This document shows, piece after piece, positions 1-9,038 of a DNA stretch of 64,000 nucleotides. Under the pieces are notes generated by a model. The model did no database searches and had not been told where the DNA came from. It saw nothing but the letters and a program-made list of their open reading frames with translations. This DNA is from Segatella paludivivens DSM 17968 = JCM 13650 (GTDB lineage: Bacteria > Bacteroidota > Bacteroidia > Bacteroidales > Bacteroidaceae), in the NCBI RefSeq assembly GCF_000373185.1, contig NZ_KB890629.1:1-64000 (forward strand), in the 5' to 3' direction. The translations under genes were made by a program, and so were the position numbers. Numbering within the stretch: position 1 is the first letter of the stretch; the number at the start of each line of letters is the position of its first letter.

Positions 1-120
1 ATTTAATGTCACTTTTAGGCCGATAATGTCACTTAATGTCACTCGCTCATCCCTTATAAACAAAGGGTTTGTGGCAAAGTGACATTAGTGACATTGGAAA
101 AACTTTTTCTGGTAGAGTGT
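1..120 (-). repeat. Dispersed dyad repeat, copy 1
   Basis: This is the first of three copies of a roughly 115-bp non-coding element; the others are at 30304-30420 and 63051-63166. Read on the minus strand it has a left arm of tandem AATGTCACT words, a small hairpin with CCCTT and AAGGG arms, and a right arm of tandem AGTGACATT words. The two arms are complementary, so a transcript would fold into one long hairpin. The copy is nearly identical to copy 3. If it carries the same palindromic array as copies 2 and 3, that array would lie to the left of base 1, outside the window. The nearest upstream gene in this orientation is tRNA-Asn. Confidence 0.85.
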
Positions 121-268
121 TGCTTTCAGCCATAATAGGTTTACATTTGTTATTAAATAAGTTGTCTACCTCACCTGATTGGTTGTCGTTCAATCCAATA
201 TGGTTGTCACCTTCCCGAATTAGTTGTCGGTTGATGGTAATTTCGTTACAAATATCTTTTATTATCAT
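47..268 (-). other. Doubtful 73-codon ORF running into dyad copy 1
   Basis: An open frame of 73 codons starts at 268 with a weak purine stretch (AAGGAT) just before the ATG and ends inside dyad copy 1. Its last third (LPEKVF followed by MSLMSL) is simply the translation of the repeat. Part of that frame recurs in copy 2 but ends early there, and it is not kept in copy 3. I do not recognise the protein. It may be a chance ORF or the decayed 3' end of a mobile-element gene. Confidence 0.2.
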
Positions 269-591
269 ATCCTTGTCTACAAATTAAGAAATAAAATCTG
301 ATACAACAAAATTAAATCAATGAAAGACATTCGGAGGAAGCTGTCGGCTGTGGGCAGACTGTCTTTAGCTGAAATAGAAAACGACATTATAAAGTATATT
401 TGATTATTTTCATGGAGATAATATATAACAGTCTTGTATATTTATAGAAAATGATGGGTGGTAAGAGACCATAAATATATTCAAACAATGTTATGAATGA
501 CTATTGAATTTCTTCGAAGTTAGACTTACTAATGTTAGCGCAAAATCATATAATGCTGTAGAATTCGATATTTGTTCAAACAAATAAAAAC
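121..591. other. Intergenic stretch with no supported gene
   Basis: This AT-rich stretch lies between dyad copy 1 and the tRNA terminator. The only things noticed are the start of the doubtful minus-strand ORF and a 27-codon plus-strand ORF at 320-403, which is rich in Lys, Arg and Leu and has no recognisable family. No promoter or RNA structure could be supported. It may be decayed mobile DNA. Confidence 0.5.
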
Positions 592-621
592 AAAAAAGGA
601 GTTACATTTCTGTAACTCCTT
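592..621 (-). terminator. Terminator of tRNA-Asn
   Basis: A perfect 10-bp stem, AAGGAGTTAC at 596-605 and GTAACTCCTT at 612-621, has a 6-nt loop. On the minus strand it is followed by a T run (the A run at 592-597). It starts 12 bp past the tRNA 3' end, as expected for an intrinsic terminator. Confidence 0.85.
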
Positions 622-632
622 GTAAATTAATG

Positions 633-706
633 CGCTTCAAGATGGGCTTGAACCAACGACCCCCTGATTAACAGTCAGGTGCTCTAACCAACTGAGCTAT
701 TGAAGC
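633..706 (-). tRNA. tRNA-Asn (anticodon GTT)
   Basis: On the minus strand the acceptor arms GCTTCAA and TTGAAGC pair perfectly over 7 bp. The D-arm begins TAGCTCAG. The anticodon stem is CCTGA/TCAGG with loop CTGTTAA, giving anticodon GTT for asparagine. The T loop is TTCAAGC, with one T-T mismatch in the T stem. The discriminator base is G, as usual for Asn. No CCA is encoded. Length is 74 nt. It stands alone with its own terminator. Confidence 0.96.
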
Positions 707-824
707 ATTGCTTTATCATTTCTGATTTGCGGTTGCAAAGGTAAAACGTTTTTTTTAAACTGCCAAACTTTTTTGAGAAAAAAATCACATTAAAGCTATT
801 TTTTTGAAATTTATCACTTGTTGT

Positions 825-856
825 GTTGCTTTTTACATCTTTATATATTACTTTTG
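825..856 (+). promoter_or_regulatory. Promoter of the S41 protease gene
   Basis: GTTG at 825-828 and TACTTTTG at 849-856 are separated by 20 bp, matching the Bacteroidetes -33/-7 pattern. Transcription should start only a few bases before the ATG at 866, so the leader is very short. An upstream ATG at 818 would lie before the promoter and is therefore unlikely to be the start. Confidence 0.6.
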
Positions 857-865
857 TCAATCAAT

Positions 866-2521
866 ATGAGAAAGATAATAATATACATCCTAGCTCTGTT
901 GGCTGTGCCTGCCGCAGCCCAGCCTGGAAAAGATCATAATTTTGAAGTAGCTAAGAATCTTGAAGTATTTAATTCAATATACAAGAATCTAGACTTGCTT
1001 TATGTTGATACACTGTCTGCTGACACTGTTGTAGGTAATGCAGTTGACGCAATGTTGGGTTCTCTTGACCCTTACACTGAGTATTTTCCTGACGCAAAAG
1101 TTAAGGACTTGAAAACCATGCTTACTGGTAAGTATGCAGGTGTGGGATCGCTTATACGATTTAGCCAGAAATATAATAATTCGTTTATCGACGAACCTTA
1201 TGAAAATATGCCAGCTGCAGAAGCTGGACTGAAAAAGGGTGATCTTATTTTGGCAGTAGATGACTTATCAATGGTTGGTAAGAGTAGTCAATATGTTAGC
1301 GATCATTTGCGTGGTGATGCTGGCACGACTTTTATGATAAAGGTGAAGCGTCTTTCAACAGGAAAGGTTTTAAAGATGAAAATTACACGACGTGCTATAA
1401 AAATGCCATCGGTGCCATATTATGGATTACAGCCAAATAATATTGGATATATAAATCTTAATCAGTTTACGGAAGATTGTTCAAAAGATTTTCGTCGCGC
1501 TTTCCTTGAAATGAAAAAACAGGGTATGAAGGGTCTTGTTATAGATCTTCGCGGAAATGGTGGTGGTCTTGAAAGTGAAGCAGTAAACATTGTGAATATG
1601 TTTGTTCCAAAAGATGTTCTTGTTGTTTCTAATCGCGGCAAGCTTAAACGTATGAACCATGATTATAAAACTACCGTAGAACCAATTGATACAGTTATGC
1701 CGATAGTTGTACTTGTTAATGGCGGAACTGCCAGCGCAAGTGAAATCACAAGTGGTGCTTTGCAGGACTTTGATCGTGCTGTTGTAATGGGTACACGTAC
1801 ATATGGAAAAGGACTTGTGCAGATGACGGTAGATCTTCCATATAATGGAAATCTGAAACTCACGACAAATAAATATTACATTCCAAGTGGTCGCTGCATT
1901 CAGGCTATAAATTACAAACATGGACGTGGAGGATACACTGAACATGTACCTGATTCTCTTACAAAAGTATTCCGCACATTGCATGGACGTGAGGTTCGTG
2001 ATGGTGGTGGAATAAAACCGGATGTTGAAATCAAACCAGATACGGCTTCGAATATTCAAACCTACCTTACAAGTATTATAGATTCAACAGAGACGGTACT
2101 TGATTATGTTGTTGATTATGTGGCTAAGCATCCTACTATTGCATCTCCAGATAAGTTTGAGCTTTCGGATGCAGATTTTGAAGATTTCAAGCAGCACGTT
2201 ATAAAAAGTGGCTTTAAGTATGATGGCGTAAGTGAGAAAATCTTACAGGAACTAGTTAAATCGGCTAAGTTTGAAGGCTATTATAATGATGCTAAAAATG
2301 AGTTTGCTGCTATTGAAAAAAAGCTTAAACATAATATCGGAAAGGATATTGAATACAATAAGGAAGATATAAGAGAAGCCCTCGCAAGTGACATTATATC
2401 AGTATATTACTATCAACAAGGCAGTATTGAATATAGTCTTAAACATGACCGTCAAATGGCTGAAGCTATGAAACTTTTGTCAAAACCGGTTGAATATAAG
2501 AAGATTCTATTGCCAAAATGA
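866..2521 (+). CDS. S41-family C-terminal processing peptidase
   Basis: A serine protease of the CtpA/tail-specific family (551 aa from the chosen start) that acts outside the cytoplasm on protein C-termini or misfolded envelope proteins. The N-terminus is a signal peptide ending near AAAQ at residue 19. A PDZ domain follows at about residues 85-175, then the S41 catalytic domain. The nucleophile motif GGTASASE places Ser at about 290, with the general-base Lys at about 315 in GKGLVQ. The last 150 residues are a helical tail often seen in Bacteroidetes members. An in-frame ATG 48 bp upstream was not used because it precedes the promoter and would add a hydrophobic stretch before a normal signal peptide. 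It appears monocistronic. The substrate is not evident. Confidence 0.93.
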   Translation: MRKIIIYILALLAVPAAAQPGKDHNFEVAKNLEVFNSIYKNLDLLYVDTLSADTVVGNAVDAMLGSLDPYTEYFPDAKVKDLKTMLTGKYAGVGSLIRFSQKYNNSFIDEPYENMPAAEAGLKKGDLILAVDDLSMVGKSSQYVSDHLRGDAGTTFMIKVKRLSTGKVLKMKITRRAIKMPSVPYYGLQPNNIGYINLNQFTEDCSKDFRRAFLEMKKQGMKGLVIDLRGNGGGLESEAVNIVNMFVPKDVLVVSNRGKLKRMNHDYKTTVEPIDTVMPIVVLVNGGTASASEITSGALQDFDRAVVMGTRTYGKGLVQMTVDLPYNGNLKLTTNKYYIPSGRCIQAINYKHGRGGYTEHVPDSLTKVFRTLHGREVRDGGGIKPDVEIKPDTASNIQTYLTSIIDSTETVLDYVVDYVAKHPTIASPDKFELSDADFEDFKQHVIKSGFKYDGVSEKILQELVKSAKFEGYYNDAKNEFAAIEKKLKHNIGKDIEYNKEDIREALASDIISVYYYQQGSIEYSLKHDRQMAEAMKLLSKPVEYKKILLPK

Positions 2522-2538
2522 GAAAATATTGCAAAATA

Positions 2539-2570
2539 TTTGCATGCTAACGAAATTATTCGTAATTTTG
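2539..2570 (+). promoter_or_regulatory. Promoter of rimP-nusA-infB
   Basis: TTTG at 2539-2542 and TAATTTTG at 2563-2570 are separated by exactly 20 bp, a consensus-like Bacteroidetes promoter. It starts 18 bp after the S41 stop codon. The predicted leader before the rimP ATG is about 55-60 nt and holds a hairpin. Confidence 0.75.
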
Positions 2571-2582
2571 CAGCATTCAGTG

Positions 2583-2613
2583 GAATGGGGGGCTCCGAGA
2601 GAGTTCCTCATTT
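2583..2613 (+). promoter_or_regulatory. Leader hairpin before rimP, possible attenuator
   Basis: A 13-bp stem (2583-2595 with 2601-2613, four G-T wobbles) closes a 5-nt loop CGAGA and runs into a T-rich stretch. It lies entirely inside the predicted 5' leader. The G-rich left arm and T-rich tail resemble a terminator, so it could be an attenuator for the operon that encodes the termination/antitermination factor NusA. A structural role protecting the mRNA 5' end is the alternative. Confidence 0.55.
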
Positions 2614-2631
2614 TATTTTAATATAGCATAT

Positions 2632-3099
2632 ATGATTGACAAAAACGTCGTAAAAAAACTAGTAGATGAGTGGTTGAAAGATAAGGAATATTTCCTTGTT
2701 GGTATTGATATCAGCCCAAACGACAAGATTGTAGTTGAGATTGATCACGCTGATGGCGTTTGGATCGAGGATTGTGTTGAATTAAGTAGGTATATAGAGG
2801 ATCATCTCAGTAGAGATGAAGAAGACTATGAACTCGAAGTTGGTTCGGCAGGTCTTGGACAACCGTTTAAGGTTGCTCAACAGTATGTAAACTTCATAGG
2901 TAAAGAAGTTGAAGTCCTTGATATGGATGGTAAAAAGTATCAAGGTATTTTGAAAAGCGTTGACGGTGACAGCTTTGTAGTTACAGTTAACGAAAAAGTT
3001 ATGGTTGAAGGTAAGAAGCGTCCTCAGAAAATGGACGTCGATCATACTTTTGTTATGAATAATGTAAAATATACAAAATATTTAATAAGTTTCAAATAA
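2632..3099 (+). CDS. rimP: Ribosome maturation factor RimP
   Basis: A 155-aa cytoplasmic protein that binds the free 30S subunit and helps its maturation. The N-terminal alpha/beta domain contains the family-typical block VEIDHADGVWIEDCVELSR (about residues 36-54) and the EVGSAGLGQPFK segment. The C-terminal half is the SH3-like barrel (about residues 85-155). Length fits the family. The nusA start is 3 bp downstream, the conserved rimP-nusA-infB order of bacteria. The upstream hairpin suggests control at the leader. Confidence 0.95.
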   Translation: MIDKNVVKKLVDEWLKDKEYFLVGIDISPNDKIVVEIDHADGVWIEDCVELSRYIEDHLSRDEEDYELEVGSAGLGQPFKVAQQYVNFIGKEVEVLDMDGKKYQGILKSVDGDSFVVTVNEKVMVEGKKRPQKMDVDHTFVMNNVKYTKYLISFK

Positions 3100-3102
3100 G
3101 CT

Positions 3103-4368
3103 ATGGCAGCAAAAAAGAATGATGAAGAGCAGATCAGTATGATCGATACTTTCCGCGAATTTAAGGATACAAAGAATATCGACCGTACAACTCTGGTAAG
3201 TGTATTGGAGGAAAGTTTCCGTAATGTGCTTGCTAAAATCTTTGGTAGCGATGAAAATTTCGATGTTATCGTAAACCCTGATAAGGGAGACTTTGAAATT
3301 TATCGTAATCGTGTTGTAGTTGCAAACGGTGAGGTTGAGGATGAAAATAAGCAGATCGCACTTAAGGATGCACTTAAAATAGAACCAGACTACGAGGTTG
3401 GGGAGGATGTTTCAGAGCCTGTTAACTTCGCTAAGTTCGGTCGTCGCGCGATATTGAATCTGCGCCAAACTCTTGCTTCAAAGATTCTTGAGTTGGAACA
3501 TGACTCTTTATATAATAAGTATAAGGATAGAGTAGGACAGATTATTTCAGGTGAAGTATATCAGATTTGGAAACGTGAAGTTCTTATTGTTGATGATGAG
3601 AATAATGAGCTTATACTTCCTAAGACAGAACAGATTCCTGCTGATGTATATCATAAGGGTGAAACTGTTCGTGCGGTGATACTTCGTGTTGATAACGAAA
3701 ATAACAATCCTAAGATCATTCTTTCTCGTACAAGTCCATTATTCCTTGAGCGTCTTCTTGAAGCAGAGGTTCCTGAGATTGGTGATGGTCTTATCACTAT
3801 TCGTAAGATTGCTCGTATGCCAGGTGAACGTGCTAAGATTGCTGTTGAAAGTTTCGATGAGCGCATTGACCCAGTAGGAGCTTGCGTCGGTGTTAAGGGT
3901 AGTCGTGTTCATGGTATCGTTCGTGAATTGTGCAATGAAAACCTTGATGTTGTGAATTATACTTCAAATATCAAGCTGTTTATCCAGCGTTCACTTAGTC
4001 CTGCACGTGTAAGCAGTATTAATGTTGACGAGGAAAATCATAAGGCAGAAGTTTTCTTGCAGCCAGAAGAAGTCAGCTTGGCTATCGGTCGTGGTGGACT
4101 AAATATCAAACTAGCTTCTATGCTTACAGAATTCACAATTGATGTATTCCGTGAGGTTCCAGAGGATGAGGCAGACGAGGATATCTACTTGGATGAATTC
4201 TCAGATGAGATTGATCAGTGGGTTATCGATGCAGTTAAGGCTGTTGGACTTGATACAGCTAAGGCTGTAATTAATGCTCCACGAGAGATGCTTATTGAAA
4301 AGGCTGATCTTGAGGAAGAAACAGTTGATCATGTTCTTAAGGTGCTTCGTGCAGAGTTTGAACAATAA
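3103..4368 (+). CDS. nusA: Transcription termination/antitermination factor NusA
   Basis: Binds RNA polymerase and nascent RNA and tunes pausing, termination and antitermination. The 421-aa protein has the N-terminal RNAP-binding domain (about 1-135), an S1 domain (about 140-205, starting at GQIISGEVYQIWKREV) and two KH domains. The first KH carries GACVGVKGSRVHGI and the second SLAIGRGGLNIKLA. A short acidic C-terminal region follows, rather than the two repeated acidic domains of E. coli; this is usual for the phylum. It is coupled to rimP by a 3-bp gap and followed by a 120-bp structured spacer before infB. Confidence 0.96.
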   Translation: MAAKKNDEEQISMIDTFREFKDTKNIDRTTLVSVLEESFRNVLAKIFGSDENFDVIVNPDKGDFEIYRNRVVVANGEVEDENKQIALKDALKIEPDYEVGEDVSEPVNFAKFGRRAILNLRQTLASKILELEHDSLYNKYKDRVGQIISGEVYQIWKREVLIVDDENNELILPKTEQIPADVYHKGETVRAVILRVDNENNNPKIILSRTSPLFLERLLEAEVPEIGDGLITIRKIARMPGERAKIAVESFDERIDPVGACVGVKGSRVHGIVRELCNENLDVVNYTSNIKLFIQRSLSPARVSSINVDEENHKAEVFLQPEEVSLAIGRGGLNIKLASMLTEFTIDVFREVPEDEADEDIYLDEFSDEIDQWVIDAVKAVGLDTAKAVINAPREMLIEKADLEEETVDHVLKVLRAEFEQ

Positions 4369-4423
4369 TTAACAATAAAAAGGAAAGAAAGTATTTAATG
4401 AAAATGAGGAAATAAATATAATT

Positions 4424-4475
4424 AAGGTAACGGAATGAGTGGTTTTCCCTTTTTGCCGATTTCATTCATTACCTT
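4424..4475 (+). promoter_or_regulatory. Hairpin in the nusA-infB spacer
   Basis: AAGGTAA (4424-4430) pairs with TTACCTT (4469-4475), and GAATGA (4433-4438) pairs with TCATTC (4462-4467), across a small internal loop. The apical loop is 23 nt. The hairpin ends 13 bp before the infB ATG. It has no T tract, so it looks like a translation or mRNA-stability element rather than a terminator. Confidence 0.5.
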
Positions 4476-4488
4476 CAAATAGATAAAT

Positions 4489-7389
4489 ATGAGCATCAGA
4501 TTAAATAAAGCATTACGTGAATTAAACATAGGACTTCAAACGGCAGTTGAATTCCTAGAGAAGAAAAATGAACTGGGAGAGGTAAAGTCTGACTTGAGCT
4601 ACAAACTCTCAGAAGGGCAGTATAACGCTCTTGTTGAGGCATTCAAACAGGATGCAGAAGTTCGTAGCGAGGCAGAAAAGCTTTTCCAGAAGAAACCAAA
4701 GGAAAAGAAGCGTACGCCTGAGGCAAAGGAAAATCGTGCCGAGAATCTTCTTGAATCTTCTAATCAACAGCGTTTCAAACCTGTTGGGAAGATTGATCTG
4801 GATAGTATTGGTAAGAAACCAGCGGCTCAGAAGTCTGTTGCTCCTGAAGTAAAGGCTGCTGCCGTCAGCCATGAGCCTATAAATAAACATGTTGATAAAC
4901 CAGTGGATAAACCAGTAGTAAAAGCTACTGCGGCACCTAAACCAGTTGCTGCAAAGGTAGAAACCCCGAAGCCTGCTAAACCGGTTGGACAGCCTAAGGC
5001 TGCTGCTCCAAAAGTTGTTGTGGCTCCAAAATCAGTAGAGTCTGAAAAACCTGCAGAGAAAGCCGACGATGGAATCTTTACATTAAAAAGTGAAAAGAAA
5101 ATCCTTAATGCTCCTAAGATGAATGTTGTTGGTAAGATTGACCTTGATTCATTGAATCAGAGTACTCGACCAAAGAAAAAGTCTAAGGAAGAAAAGCGCA
5201 AAGAACGTGAGGAAAAGACTGCGCAGCAGCACGCTGGTGTAGAAAGAAAGAAGCGCGTGCGTATAAACAAGACACGCGTGGATATTAATGCCGCTGCTAA
5301 TCAGGGCGGTAATAATAACCATAATAATAATAATAATAACACCAACCGAAACAACAACAATCGCAATAACAATAATAGAAATAATAGTAACCAGAACGGT
5401 GCTAATAGAGGTCCTAATAACGCTGCTGGAAACAACAATAATAATAATAATAGAAACCGCAAACGTGGTCAGAAGCCTTTAGAGGTTGATGATAATGCAG
5501 TAGCACGTCAGGTAAAGGAGACTCTTGCACGTTTAACAAGCAAGAGCCAGAACAAGAAAGGCGCTAAATACCGTAAGGATAAGCGTGATGCTGTTCAGGT
5601 AAAACTCCAGAAGGTTGCTAATGCAGAGCAGAAAGATGCTAGAATCCTTAAACTTACCGAATTTGTAACTGTAAGTGAACTTGCCACCATGATGAATATT
5701 GGTGTGACTCAGGTTATCTCTACTCTTATGAGTGTCGGTATCATGGTTTCAATAAACCAGCGCCTTGATGCAGAGACAATCAACATGGTAGCTGATGAAT
5801 TCGGTTTCAAGACAGAATATGTTAGTGCCGAGGTTCAGGAGGCTGTAAGTGAAGAGATCGATGAAGAAACTGATTTGTTCTCTCGCGCTCCTATCGTTAC
5901 AGTCATGGGACATGTTGACCATGGTAAGACATCTTTGCTTGACCACATCCGTAATACTAATGTGATTGCCGGTGAGGCTGGTGGTATTACACAGCATATT
6001 GGTGCTTACGGTGTTACTCTTAAGAATGGTCAGAAAGTTACATTCCTTGATACTCCAGGTCATGAGGCATTTACTGCTATGCGTGCACGTGGTGCTCAGG
6101 TAACAGATATCGCAATCATTATCATCGCAGCTGATGACTCTGTTATGCCTACTACAAAAGAGGCTATCGCACATGCTCAGGCTGCTGGTGTTCCAATGGT
6201 ATTCGCAATAAATAAGATTGATAAGCCAGGAGCTAATCCTGATAAGATTCGTGAAGACTTGTCACAGATGAACTTGCTTGTTGAAGAGTGGGGTGGTAAA
6301 TATCAGTGTCAAGAGATAAGCGCAAAGAAGGGCGTAGGAGTTGAAGAACTTCTAGATAAGGTCCTTCTTGAGGCTGAAATGCTTGACTTGAAGGCTAATC
6401 CAAACCGTAAAGCTACTGGTACTATCATTGAGTCTTCTCTTGATAAGGGACGTGGATATGTAAGTACTGTACTCGTAAGTAATGGTACTCTTAAAATAGG
6501 TGATGTTGTAATCGCCGGAACAAGTTGGGGACGTATTAAGGCTATGTTCAATGAACGTAATCAGCGCATTGATGAGGCTGCTCCTGCTGAGCCAGCTATT
6601 ATCCTTGGTCTGAATGGTGCTCCTACAGCTGGTGATCAGTTCCACGTTTTGGAGTCAGAACAGGAGGTTCGCGAGATTGCAAACAAGCGTGAGCAATTGC
6701 AGCGTGAACAGGGCTTGAGAACTCAGAAACGTCTTACTCTTGGTGATATTTCACATCGTATTGCACGTGGAGAGTTCCATGAACTTAATATCATCGTCAA
6801 GGGTGATACCGACGGTTCTATTGAGGCTTTGAGTGATTCGTTCATTAAGCTTTCTACAGAGAAAGTCTTGGTAAATGTAATTAGTAAGGCTGTAGGTCAG
6901 ATTAGTGAGAATGATGTAATGCTTGCCAGTGCATCAGATGCTGTCATCGTTGGTTTCCAGGTTCGCCCTTCTTCTGAAGCTCGCAGACTTGCCGATCGTG
7001 AAGGCGTTGAAATTAATACCTATTCAATCATATACGATGCAATTGATGATATCAAGAGCGCAATGGTCGGTATGCTTGACAAGGTCAAGAAAGAAATTAT
7101 CACTGGTCAGGTTGAAGTTAAGCAGGTATTTAAGGTGTCTAAGGTTGGTACTATTGCCGGTGGTCTAGTTACCGAGGGTAAGGTACATGCCAAAGATAAG
7201 GCTCGCCTTGTACGTGACGGTATCGTTATACGTACAGCAGACATCAATGCATTGAAGCGTTACAAGGATGATGTTAAGGAAGTTCCAATGGGAATGGAAT
7301 GTGGTATCAGTCTTGTCAACTTTAATGATATTCTTGGAGGTGATATCATTGAGACATTCACTGAAATAGAAGTTGAACAGAAACTATAA
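4489..7389 (+). CDS. infB: Translation initiation factor IF-2
   Basis: GTPase that brings initiator fMet-tRNA to the 30S subunit and promotes subunit joining. The 966-aa protein begins with an IF2_N helical domain (about 1-60), followed by a long Ala/Pro/Lys-rich linker and a striking asparagine-rich tract (about residues 270-325). A second IF2_N-like segment (about 385-435) precedes the GTPase domain: G1 is [12 protein letters not shown] near residue 470, G3 is DTPGHEAF near 520, G4 is NKID near 574. Domains II-IV fill the remainder. The stop is followed by two hairpins that should end the operon. The long low-complexity N-terminus is typical of Bacteroidetes IF-2, but the Asn tract is unusually repetitive. 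Confidence 0.97.
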   Translation: MSIRLNKALRELNIGLQTAVEFLEKKNELGEVKSDLSYKLSEGQYNALVEAFKQDAEVRSEAEKLFQKKPKEKKRTPEAKENRAENLLESSNQQRFKPVGKIDLDSIGKKPAAQKSVAPEVKAAAVSHEPINKHVDKPVDKPVVKATAAPKPVAAKVETPKPAKPVGQPKAAAPKVVVAPKSVESEKPAEKADDGIFTLKSEKKILNAPKMNVVGKIDLDSLNQSTRPKKKSKEEKRKEREEKTAQQHAGVERKKRVRINKTRVDINAAANQGGNNNHNNNNNNTNRNNNNRNNNNRNNSNQNGANRGPNNAAGNNNNNNNRNRKRGQKPLEVDDNAVARQVKETLARLTSKSQNKKGAKYRKDKRDAVQVKLQKVANAEQKDARILKLTEFVTVSELATMMNIGVTQVISTLMSVGIMVSINQRLDAETINMVADEFGFKTEYVSAEVQEAVSEEIDEETDLFSRAPIVTVMGHVDHGKTSLLDHIRNTNVIAGEAGGITQHIGAYGVTLKNGQKVTFLDTPGHEAFTAMRARGAQVTDIAIIIIAADDSVMPTTKEAIAHAQAAGVPMVFAINKIDKPGANPDKIREDLSQMNLLVEEWGGKYQCQEISAKKGVGVEELLDKVLLEAEMLDLKANPNRKATGTIIESSLDKGRGYVSTVLVSNGTLKIGDVVIAGTSWGRIKAMFNERNQRIDEAAPAEPAIILGLNGAPTAGDQFHVLESEQEVREIANKREQLQREQGLRTQKRLTLGDISHRIARGEFHELNIIVKGDTDGSIEALSDSFIKLSTEKVLVNVISKAVGQISENDVMLASASDAVIVGFQVRPSSEARRLADREGVEINTYSIIYDAIDDIKSAMVGMLDKVKKEIITGQVEVKQVFKVSKVGTIAGGLVTEGKVHAKDKARLVRDGIVIRTADINALKRYKDDVKEVPMGMECGISLVNFNDILGGDIIETFTEIEVEQKL

Positions 7390-7399
7390 AGTTTTCTAT

Positions 7400-7479
7400 A
7401 CTCCCTAATATAATGGGAGTTGGAATCCATTATGTAATAAAGTAGTGACATCCTTATATTCTATTACAGGGATGTCACT
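7400..7479 (+). terminator. Tandem hairpins after infB
   Basis: ACTCCC (7400-7405) pairs with GGGAGT (7415-7420). AGTGACATCC (7444-7453) then pairs with GGATGTCACT (7470-7479), 10 perfect bp with a 16-nt loop. Neither has a strong T tail, so efficiency is uncertain, but they lie where the rimP-nusA-infB transcript should end, before the suf promoter. Confidence 0.55.
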
Positions 7480-7524
7480 GCTGTAATTAATAACAAATGT
7501 TGCCAGTTTGTTTGTGGTACACTA

Positions 7525-7558
7525 TTTGTATGTATCATATATAAAATAGGTATTTTTG
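7525..7558 (+). promoter_or_regulatory. Promoter of sufBCDS
   Basis: TTTG at 7525-7528 and TATTTTTG at 7551-7558 are 22 bp apart, slightly longer than the usual 19-21. The sufB ATG begins only 5 bp after the -7 element, so the mRNA would have almost no leader. No IscR-like or Fur-like operator could be recognised. Confidence 0.5.
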
Positions 7559-7562
7559 CAAA

Positions 7563-9008
7563 ATGGAAGAAAAAGGAAAAAATGAGTTTGTTAGTCAGGT
7601 AGCTGAAAAGAAATATGAATTCGGATTTACTACTGATGTACAAACAGAAATCATAGATAAAGGGCTTAACGAAGACGTTGTGCGCCTTATCTCTCAGAAA
7701 AAAGGCGAGCCCGATTGGATGCTCGACTTTCGTCTGAAAGCTTATAATTATTGGGAAACCCTTACCCAGCCTACTTGGGGACATGTGCATGTACCCGAAA
7801 TAGACTATCAGGCAATTTCTTATTATGCTGACCCTTTGGTTAAGAAACCAAAGAACAATGAGATTGATCCAGAACTTGAAAAGACATTCGACAAATTGGG
7901 TATACCTTTGGAAGAACGTTTGGCATTAAGTGGCACTGCTGTTGATGCTATTATGGATTCAGTTTCAGTGAAGACAACTTTTAAAGAAAAATTGCGTGAG
8001 AAGGGAGTTATTTTCTGTAGTATTGGTGAGGCCGTAAAAGAACATCCAGAACTTGTAAAAGAATATCTCGGAAGTGTTGTCCCTTATCGTGACAACTTCT
8101 TTGCCGCTCTTAACAGTGCTGTGTTCAGTGACGGTTCGTTTGTCTATATTCCGAAAGGAGTGAGATGTCCGATGGAACTAAGTAGTTATTTCCGTATAAA
8201 CGCACGTAATACAGGACAGTTTGAACGTACCCTTATCATTGCAGAAGATGATGCCTATGTTAGTTATCTTGAAGGTTGCACGGCTCCTATGCGTGATGAG
8301 AATCAGTTACACGCTGCTATTGTCGAGATTATAATCAAGAATAATGCAGAAGTGAAATATTCTACAGTTCAAAACTGGTATCCTGGCGATGAAAATGGAA
8401 AGGGCGGAGTGCTTAATCTTGTTACAAAGCGTGGTGATCTTCGTGGCGTTAATTCAAAACTTAGTTGGACTCAGGTTGAGACTGGTTCAGCTATAACATG
8501 GAAATATCCTTCATGCATTCTTCGTGGTGACAATTCTATAGCTGAATTTTACAGTGTTGCTGTAACAAATCATTATCAAGAAGCAGATACTGGAACGAAG
8601 ATGATCCACATGGGTAAAAATACTAAGTCAACGATTATCTCCAAAGGTATCTCTGCGGGTCATAGCCAGAATAGCTACCGTGGTTTAGTAAGAGCTACAA
8701 GTAATGCTGACAATGCAAGAAATTACAGTTCATGTGATTCATTGTTGTTAGGAAGTGATTGTGGTGCACATACATTCCCTTATATGGATTCACATAACGA
8801 TTCTGCAGTATTTGAACATGAGGCTACTACTTCAAAAATCAGTGAAGATCAGCTTTTCTATTGTAATCAGCGTGGAATACCTACGGAACAAGCTGTTGGA
8901 CTTATCGTTAACGGTTATGCAAAGGAAGTGCTCAATAAACTTCCTATGGAGTTTGCTGTAGAGGCTCAGAAACTACTAAGCGTAAGTCTTGAAGGAACTG
9001 TAGGTTAA
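7563..9008 (+). CDS. sufB: Fe-S cluster scaffold subunit SufB
   Basis: The 481-aa core subunit of the SufBCD scaffold, on which iron-sulfur clusters are assembled in the cytoplasm. The sequence carries the SufB N-terminal block ([20 protein letters not shown]) and the right-handed beta-helix core. The C-terminal region has the conserved SCDSLLLG and CGAHTFPYM segments and the [13 protein letters not shown] block shared with SufD. Length matches the family. The start at 7563 gives the expected N-terminus, although it falls right behind the -7 box. First gene of sufB-C-D-S. No sufE or sufU is visible in the window. Confidence 0.97.
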   Translation: MEEKGKNEFVSQVAEKKYEFGFTTDVQTEIIDKGLNEDVVRLISQKKGEPDWMLDFRLKAYNYWETLTQPTWGHVHVPEIDYQAISYYADPLVKKPKNNEIDPELEKTFDKLGIPLEERLALSGTAVDAIMDSVSVKTTFKEKLREKGVIFCSIGEAVKEHPELVKEYLGSVVPYRDNFFAALNSAVFSDGSFVYIPKGVRCPMELSSYFRINARNTGQFERTLIIAEDDAYVSYLEGCTAPMRDENQLHAAIVEIIIKNNAEVKYSTVQNWYPGDENGKGGVLNLVTKRGDLRGVNSKLSWTQVETGSAITWKYPSCILRGDNSIAEFYSVAVTNHYQEADTGTKMIHMGKNTKSTIISKGISAGHSQNSYRGLVRATSNADNARNYSSCDSLLLGSDCGAHTFPYMDSHNDSAVFEHEATTSKISEDQLFYCNQRGIPTEQAVGLIVNGYAKEVLNKLPMEFAVEAQKLLSVSLEGTVG

Positions 9009-9038
9009 TAGTTTAATAAGGAATAAAATACAAGAGAT

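Noticed and set aside
320-403. 27-codon ORF reading MKDIRRKLSAVGRLSLAEIE onward
   Set aside because: Too short to support, with no promoter or family. It may be a fragment of mobile DNA.
818-865. Upstream ATG for the S41 protease
   Set aside because: It precedes the promoter's -33 box and would add a second hydrophobic stretch before an ordinary signal peptide.
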